Source of the DNA: Ichthyophonus hoferi
Lineage: Eukaryota > Opisthokonta > Ichthyosporea > Ichthyophonida > Ichthyophonidae
DNA length: 13,537 bases
Assembly: GCA_002751075.1 (NCBI GenBank)
Contig: NAOQ01000823.1
Location: 1 to 13,537, forward strand
Reading direction: 5' to 3'
Below are positions 8,806 to 13,537 of the stretch, piece by piece; position 1 is the stretch's first letter; each line of letters starts with the position of its first letter. The position numbers and the translations under genes are program-made. The notes beneath the pieces were generated by a model that saw nothing but the letters and a program-made list of their open reading frames with translations, was not told the DNA's origin and made no database searches.

Positions 8806-9774
8806 GAGTCATTGCAACGTTTGATACTTGCTTCAATAGCCACTAGCACAATGGTAGAAAATGTTTTTCTGTTGAAACTTATTAGTAAAAGGATATATCT
8901 ACAGTAATAATATATATACTTACGTAATGGATCATATATATAGGCATGGTTGTAGTAAAAATAGCAATAGTTATACTATGAATAAAGCAATTACATGATA
9001 ATATATGCAAGTAGATATATAGTTACATAAGGAACAAAAATAGACATCTGTTCCAGTAAAATCTACCCTTAATTAAGGTATATTAAACTCTCGCTACCAA
9101 TTAAATTGGTCATTTAGAAGACATCAAAAATGTTTCCGTTTCACTATTTTTATAATATTATGTCATAAATATAGTTAAAATACAGAGAATATTTTAAAGT
9201 ACAAGGTATATACATCTAAAACTTTAGGGAAAAATTAGGTTATATTAAATACCTATAACTTTAAAAAAACGATATATACGTTATGTACCTAAATATATTT
9301 AACTATACCTATATATAGGTATGTATGTATGTATTTTAAACATCATATCATCATGCATACGTATATACATACATATATATATATAATACCTACACAGAAA
9401 CGTAGTCTAAACACCAAGGCTTCATACAACAATAAAGACACTGTTCAATCACACATATATATATATATATATTATTATACTAGTTATAGTCATAATCCGG
9501 AATTCAATTTATGTTATTGTTACTTTTCACATTATGTCTATAGTTACTAAATAAGTTAAAGTAGACAATCCAGATAATTTACTACATATAAATATGCATC
9601 AATACCTACATACCTATATATACATACATATATATAAATGGGCATGGTAAGAGATGAAGTGATGCTGATGTTCAATTAGTTGTGTTGTGTATGCGTGTGC
9701 CATACAGAAATAATCATATATGTTAAACATATGTATGGCAGGGCACTCATTAATAACAACATATATTTCTTTTT
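8806..9774. other. 3' flank of RNASEH2A, gene-free
   Basis: Very AT-rich, with TATA and CATA runs around 9300-9480 and 9590-9640. No exon supported. No AATAAA appears on the minus strand in the first ~290 bases after the RNASEH2A stop, so its polyadenylation signal must be a variant or lie further on. Confidence 0.5.
9698..9740. other. Two-part hairpin past the RNASEH2A stop
   Basis: Outer arms TGCCATAC (9698-9705) and GTATGGCA (9733-9740) are exact reverse complements. Inside them ATATGTT (9718-9724) and AACATAT (9726-9732) pair around a single base. A 12-base bulge lies on one side only. The structure begins 34 bases after the stop codon on the gene's strand, so it would be in the 3' untranslated region. 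Confidence 0.55.
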
Positions 9775-9925
9775 CTAAAAATCCACAACAGAGCTTATTT
9801 GACGTTCAGTGAAGAAGCGATGTTGTGGTATAGTAGACTTCCCATTGTGCAAGAAAGATTGCATAAGGGCCGCCGCGTTGGTCTTACTTGTCTCCTCTTC
9901 ATCATCCGAGGCGTCTTCATTACCC
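9775..9925 (-). CDS. RNASEH2A: RNASEH2A terminal exon
   Basis: One base completing Trp, 49 codons and TAG. It encodes an acidic linker ([11 protein letters not shown]) and then QSFLHNG and [15 protein letters not shown], the conserved C-terminal tail of the family. The acceptor (CCCTCTAG) follows a long C/T tract. The tail has no canonical PCNA-binding box that I can see. Confidence 0.93.
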
Positions 9926-12900
9926 CTAGAGGGACAGGTACAGGTAGGAGGGAGAGGGAGAGGGTGAGGGAGAGGGTGATAGGGAGCATAGTATAGAGAG
10001 AGTATTAGCGAGATAGAGGAGATAAAAGGATGTGGATAGAGAATATTAATCTACATGTGGTGCTTGCTATACATCATTATTCTTGCTTCTTGCTCAAAGG
10101 TTTTTCCAAAGTAACGCTAATATCCAATTGTAAAATAAAACAGCCAATAGTAAGAGCAGATTATACAACAAAATTATATATATAAAATAAATTTAAAAAA
10201 TCAAACAGCAATTACAACCCAATCAAAGCATGTACACAAAACAGACATACCAATCAGCGGGCACACATTTATCTTCCATTATCTTCTTGGCTGTACCCCA
10301 ACTGAATCTAACTAGACTTGGAAAGCCAAATACTGGGTCTAAATTCTGGTGCAGCCAGGCTTTGGTGTTGGGATCTAAGGGAGGGAAAAGAGGAGAGGGA
10401 GGTTACACAGGGGCGTACGATGGCTACATGGGCTTAAAGGCCTGTGGTAGTATAGATACATAGATACATTTACATATATGCATTGATGCATACATACATA
10501 CATACATACATACATACATACCCCCATATATCAACGCAAAACTATACTTTAAACACAAGCACACATGTAATAAACCAAAGTGACTACAGCAACCTATTCC
10601 GTCATCCTCCCTATGTCTCACATTAGCCTACCTCCAGGATAACCCGATCCAAACACCCTACTAATATCAGTTAGTTCTTGTTCCTCAAATCTCCATTGCT
10701 TTATTTCTGTATCTCGCGTCACCTGCCAATAAATGCATAAATGAATATATGTATATATGTATATATGTAGTAAAGGTATAGATAAATCCATCTAAGTATG
10801 TATGATAGTCTACAGTAGTGTGGTGCAATAGTATGGTATAGTAATGTGATAGTATAACAATACAATAGTGTAATAATACAATGATATAATACTATAACAG
10901 TATAATACGGCAATAAGATATTATAGCAGTAAAAAACTCTAATAGCTATACATTATGGGTTTACTACCACAATCATGTCGGGTACCCAAAGTTGACTAAA
11001 GGAAACAATCTATGGAGTGCAATAGCATACAATAGGATATAGTAAGATATAGTAAGATATAGTAGGATATTCTTTAGAAGGCACTAAAGATTTTTTTGTT
11101 TTTTTTAAAAAAACAAAGAACTAAACATAAAACCTAAAAACCCAATGCCTACTTTCACACTTATTTTACTGGTAGTAAAGTTATTATGTTAAATTAGATT
11201 ACTTTAGCACAGATACTAGCGGCTGATACGATAGGATAAGTATCATCTGCTTTGCTTTCCACTACTACGGTAATACCCGGGAACAGGCCAGATAACATGT
11301 GTTGGTACTTCTTAGCATCACCTATAGTATCTACATACAACTGGCAGAGAGAAGGAGTGGAAAGGATGGGAGAGAGAGGGAGAGAGAGGGAAAGAAAAAG
11401 GGAGAGAGAGAGAGAGAGAGAAAGTATGAAGGTAATAATGATTATTCAGTTGTTAGTATATATGATGGTATATATGCTTACTCTGTAGTAATGTATATCG
11501 TAGTATTGGAGTCCCATAGTCACTGCTTTAATGGCATGATACTATAGGTCTAGAACCTTATTTAAGAAATAATAAATATTATCAGATTATACCCACCAGC
11601 GTATTATTAATAAACACTAGGCTATAGCAGATGGCCAATAAGAAAACAATAAAATAAGATATAAAGAAGGAAGACCACTGCTCAAATAAAATTAAAAGGA
11701 CTGTTATTATTGGCTCACCTGAGTAATCTTTACACCATGAGATAGCGCCTTACGGACCAATCCGATGGCAGAGTCATAGGACATTGCATTTAGATTGTAT
11801 TTTTTCCTGTATGTACGATACGGTTATGATTGTATCAATACATTCTTATCACCTTCCCTCTCCCTCCCTCTATCCTCTTCCCTCTCACTCTCTCTCCTTT
11901 CCTCTCCTTCTACCGACCTCCTCAGCATAGAACCAGATATTTCCTGGGGAGACAGAACGTGTACATTATATCCTATATAATCGTTATTATCTTTAATCAC
12001 TTGAAATAAATGGTCTCTCTGTGGCTCCGTCAACTTCTTAGAGTCTGCAGGGATAACGTAGGTATGACGTGTTAACCGTCTTGGTTCACATAACGTAGGT
12101 ATGACGTGTTAACCGTCTTGGTTCACCTCCATTTTAGTTGGTGGCCTGGGACTGGGTCATTTATTTATCAATAACACCAGGCTAATATTAATAACCACTA
12201 ACGATAGGACGTAATTTAGAAGAATTCAATCATAATGGAAGTTTCTGGAATGGCTCGAGAGAAAGCAATAAATTGAGCACAAGAAAATAATTGCTGGAGG
12301 TTATGGTAGTGTGTCGTAACATTTTTTTTAAAAAAATAAACATAGATTTATTAAATTTATATATATATATAAGCAACGCATTCATGTTCATTGGACAACG
12401 CGTAATCTGTTAAGGTAATGACGTAGGCTTATGATGATAGGAGTGGTAAAATATATGCTATATTAACCATATATCACAATGCGTATCATAGGTACATGGT
12501 GTTGATAGGCTGATTAGGACTAATGGGAACACTCGTTGTAAATAGATGTCATTCATATAATATCACATATTGCTTTTTAGGGTCGATAGGTTAGTATTAG
12601 GCAAATAGCTTACTAGAACAATAAGTAAGTAAATAGGCCAATGAGTTGAAAACATGTTGTTTGCATTCATAAACATTGGCTACTTACACTCTTCATATCA
12701 GCTGTCATCCAACAAGAATAAAGCAATAACTAGAACACGAGATAAAGTTAAATTAACAATAATTATATATTATAATCTATTAGTGGGTGTGAACTGCAGG
12801 TAGTTGTATCACAGAATGCTCTAGTAATCTAGGCATAAACTTAATTTGGTCCAGTTCATATTACTGATTGGAGGAATATATCTCATATTTCTATATTTGG

Positions 12901-13247
12901 ATATTTCAGGTTTGAGTTGTATCTGTCTTGTTATTGTCTTTGGTACAGTATAGCAAGATATTGTAATATGTCTATTATACTATTATCCTATTATACTATT
13001 ATATCAAGTTTGAATCATATCTCTCTTTCTATTTAAATGCACAACACGGAGTTGTTCTTAAGATTTTTTTTCCCAATTGAATTGCATGGTGCTAAGAAAT
13101 TAATAAAAGATTAATTTAACAGTGTTAGATATATAAATCTCTGTCCTAAGTAATTCATTGAGCAGTGGCTATTACCTGCAAAGCCCAATTTCTTTAAATC
13201 ATCCATCTTAGAGACAGGACAGAAAGAGGTACCGTACACCATTGGGC
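9775..13247 (-). CDS. RNASEH2A: Ribonuclease H2 catalytic subunit A, seven exons, 5' end missing
   Basis: Catalytic subunit of nuclear RNase H2, which cuts RNA in RNA-DNA hybrids and removes single ribonucleotides from DNA. Exons (minus): 13247-13176, 12044-11918, 11806-11719, 11340-11203, 10722-10632, 10374-10251, 9925-9775. All introns are GT-AG and all phases agree (1,1,2,0,0,1,2), giving 262 residues to the stop. Family marks in order: [51 protein letters not shown], catalytic Asp in LYVDTIGD, second catalytic Asp in [18 protein letters not shown] (28 residues later, as D141 to D169 in human), VTRD, FGSGYPGDPNTKAW with the ribonucleotide-sensing Tyr, [14 protein letters not shown], and a tail HRFFTER matching human HRYFLER. 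The exon with GVDEAGRGPVL (catalytic Asp-Glu) should lie just right of the window. With about 40 residues there, the length fits the usual ~300. It looks intact. Confidence 0.96.
9926..10250 (-). other. RNASEH2A intron 7 (of 8 exons assumed)
   Basis: A 325-base phase-2 intron from the consensus donor GTATGT to CTCTAG. The sense strand carries a C/T tract of about 55 bases before the acceptor (about 9930-9985) with CCCTCTCCCT-type repeats. Confidence 0.85.
10251..10374 (-). CDS. RNASEH2A: RNASEH2A exon with [11 protein letters not shown]
   Basis: A 124-base exon reading (D)[18 protein letters not shown], then [17 protein letters not shown], then CVPAD(W). Acceptor CCCTCCCTTAG and donor TG|GTATGT. 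This C-terminal helical part of the H2A fold contacts the H2B/H2C subunits in known structures. Confidence 0.95.
10375..10631 (-). other. RNASEH2A intron with CATA microsatellite
   Basis: A 257-base phase-1 intron, GTAGGC to CCTTAG. It contains a tetranucleotide CATA run at about 10489-10520 and a pyrimidine tract before the acceptor. Confidence 0.85.
10632..10722 (-). CDS. RNASEH2A: RNASEH2A exon with VTRD and GSGYPGD
   Basis: A 91-base exon: [16 protein letters not shown], then [14 protein letters not shown] and the first base of Asp. Tyr28 of the exon is the family's conserved Tyr (human Tyr210) that recognises the ribonucleotide 2'-OH. Acceptor TTATTGGCAG, donor GAG|GTAGGC. Confidence 0.95.
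10723..11202 (-). other. RNASEH2A intron with decayed repeats
   Basis: A 480-base phase-0 intron, GTAATC to TTGGCAG. It contains AATAGTATAA-type decayed repeats (10800-10920), tandem AGATATAGTA decamers (11030-11070) and a T/A palindrome with 11-bp arms at 11095-11117. Confidence 0.85.
11203..11340 (-). CDS. RNASEH2A: RNASEH2A exon with both visible catalytic aspartates
   Basis: 46 codons, phase 0 at both ends. [13 protein letters not shown] carries the catalytic Asp at exon residue 4, and ESKADDTYP carries the second at residue 32. The 28-residue spacing equals that of the human enzyme. SAASICAK ends the exon before the donor GTAATC. Confidence 0.96.
11341..11718 (-). other. RNASEH2A intron with CT-repeat tract
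   Basis: A 378-base phase-0 intron, GTGAGC to TCTGCCAG. The sense strand ends in a C/T microsatellite of about 80 bases (plus-strand GAGAGA at about 11346-11424), which doubles as an unusually long polypyrimidine tract. Confidence 0.88.
11719..11806 (-). CDS. RNASEH2A: RNASEH2A exon with [14 protein letters not shown]
   Basis: 88 bases: one base completing Arg, then [19 protein letters not shown] and [10 protein letters not shown]. Acceptor CATACAG, consensus donor CAG|GTGAGC. It aligns with human VKYNLNSLSHDTATGL. Confidence 0.96.
11807..11917 (-). other. RNASEH2A short intron with purine tract
   Basis: At 111 bases the shortest intron here, phase 2. The donor is the weak AG|GTCGGT. The first ~65 sense-strand bases are almost all purine (GA and GGGA), while the part before the acceptor lacks a strong pyrimidine tract. 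This is the reverse of the other introns in the gene. Confidence 0.85.
11918..12044 (-). CDS. RNASEH2A: RNASEH2A exon with DSKKL
   Basis: 127 bases. (D)[18 protein letters not shown] is followed by [15 protein letters not shown] and EISGSMLR(R). Asp-Ser-Lys is an active-site-adjacent conserved motif. Acceptor CCCTGCAG completes Asp in phase 1. The phase at both ends matches the neighbouring exons exactly. Confidence 0.96.
12045..13175 (-). other. RNASEH2A long intron
   Basis: A 1131-base phase-1 intron, GTAATA to CCTGCAG, and the largest intron of the gene within the window. It contains the 37-bp tandem duplication beside its acceptor, a T8A7 palindrome near 12322, TA runs at 12359-12371 and TATTATACTATTATCC-type repeats at 12968-13005. 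No exon seen inside. Confidence 0.85.
12053..12126. repeat. Perfect 37-bp tandem duplication
   Basis: Two identical head-to-tail units at 12053-12089 and 12090-12126, without a mismatch, in an otherwise non-repetitive stretch. The unit holds TGACGT and GTTAAC. The first copy begins eight bases outside the acceptor AG (12045-12046) of the RNASEH2A DSKKL exon. Confidence 0.95.
13176..13247 (-). CDS. RNASEH2A: RNASEH2A first visible exon (GPMVY)
   Basis: 72 bases, phase 1 at both ends: (G)[16 protein letters not shown], then LKKLGFA and the first base of Asp. Acceptor CCCTTACCCCTCCAG, donor CAG|GTAATA. The codon split at Gly shows the preceding exon must end in ...PVLG, beyond the window. Confidence 0.95.
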
Positions 13248-13537
13248 CTGGAGGGGTAAGGGACTTGGTTATTGGACAGTATGGAAGACAGGATAGATTA
13301 CACATATATGAGTTATATTGGGAGCATTGTTGATATTGCATTGGGATTATATGTATTGTATTGTATTGTATTGTATTGTATTGTATTGTATTGTATTGTA
13401 TTGTATTGTATTGCATTGTATTGTATTGCATTGTATTGTATTGTATTGTATTGTATTGTATTGTATTGTATTGTATTGTATTGTATTTTATTGTATTGTA
13501 TTGTATTGTAATGTATTGTATTGTATTGTATTGTATT
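13248..13537 (-). other. Intron 1 of RNASEH2A, partial
   Basis: Intron sequence upstream of the first visible exon. No frame in it carries the GVDEAGRGP motif, so exon 1 is further right. Most of it is the pentanucleotide array. Confidence 0.7.
13352..13537. repeat. TTGTA pentanucleotide array
   Basis: About 37 tandem pentamers with a few TTGCA, TTTTA and GTAAT interruptions, running off the right edge. It creates artefact frames on both strands (Tyr-Cys-Ile-Val-Leu, and Gln-Tyr-Asn-Thr-Ile in the other direction). It probably lies in intron 1 of RNASEH2A. Confidence 0.97.

Noticed and set aside
9329-9550. 73-codon Tyr/Ile/His-rich plus-strand frame
   Set aside because: Composed of CATA and TATA microsatellite runs.
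10500-11130. AT-rich repeats as a possible transposable element
   Set aside because: No terminal repeats, target duplication or coding remnant could be seen; simple-repeat decay explains the region.
11252-11547. Plus-strand Arg-Glu repeat frames
   Set aside because: They are antisense to an RNASEH2A exon and its CT-rich acceptor tract (GAGAGA read as Arg-Glu).
13111-13431. 106-codon minus-strand frame beginning with Gln-Tyr-Asn-Thr repeats
   Set aside because: The start is the pentamer array. Only 13176-13247 inside it is a real exon (RNASEH2A).

Overview
The window is nuclear DNA from an AT-rich eukaryote. The evidence is GT-AG spliced genes, long AT-rich introns of about 110 to 1130 bases, many microsatellites, and no bacterial-style operons or ribosome binding sites. 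Three protein genes can be supported, and two have a clear family. From memory, the wording of both recognised proteins looks closest to early-diverging fungi (Mucoromycota or Zoopagomycota-like), but a basal animal cannot be excluded without a search.

Layout from left to right. (1) At 429-2113 on the plus strand lie the last three exons of a gene I do not recognise. All visible junctions are phase 0, and the gene continues off the left edge. (2) At 2114-3587 there is a tail-to-tail intergenic stretch with a CTATTA hexanucleotide array, decayed TA-rich repeats, a TTATG pentanucleotide array and a perfect hairpin. (3) At 3588-6438 on the minus strand is a complete two-exon gene for a glycosyltransferase family 92 type II membrane protein of 611 residues. 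(4) At 6439-9774 is a 3.3 kb gene-poor stretch. It holds a cluster of AGCCAATC (CCAAT-box) motifs upstream of the glycosyltransferase, and a pair of diverged ~330-bp direct repeats with conserved inverted-repeat stems. (5) At 9775-13247 on the minus strand are seven exons of RNASEH2A, the catalytic subunit of eukaryotic RNase H2. They run from the residues just after the GRG motif to the stop codon. The first exon, with the catalytic Asp-Glu pair, lies beyond the right edge, behind a TTGTA array that runs off the window.

The genes show no functional link: RNase H2A acts in the nucleus on RNA-DNA hybrids, and the GT92 enzyme is expected in the Golgi. The most useful results are the joined gene models, which simple ORF reading breaks into fragments. 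The least explained items are the paired structured repeats, the 37-bp tandem duplication at an RNASEH2A splice acceptor, and the hairpins just past the stop codons of both minus-strand genes. I saw no tRNA, rRNA, CRISPR array, or reverse transcriptase, transposase or capsid coding sequence.
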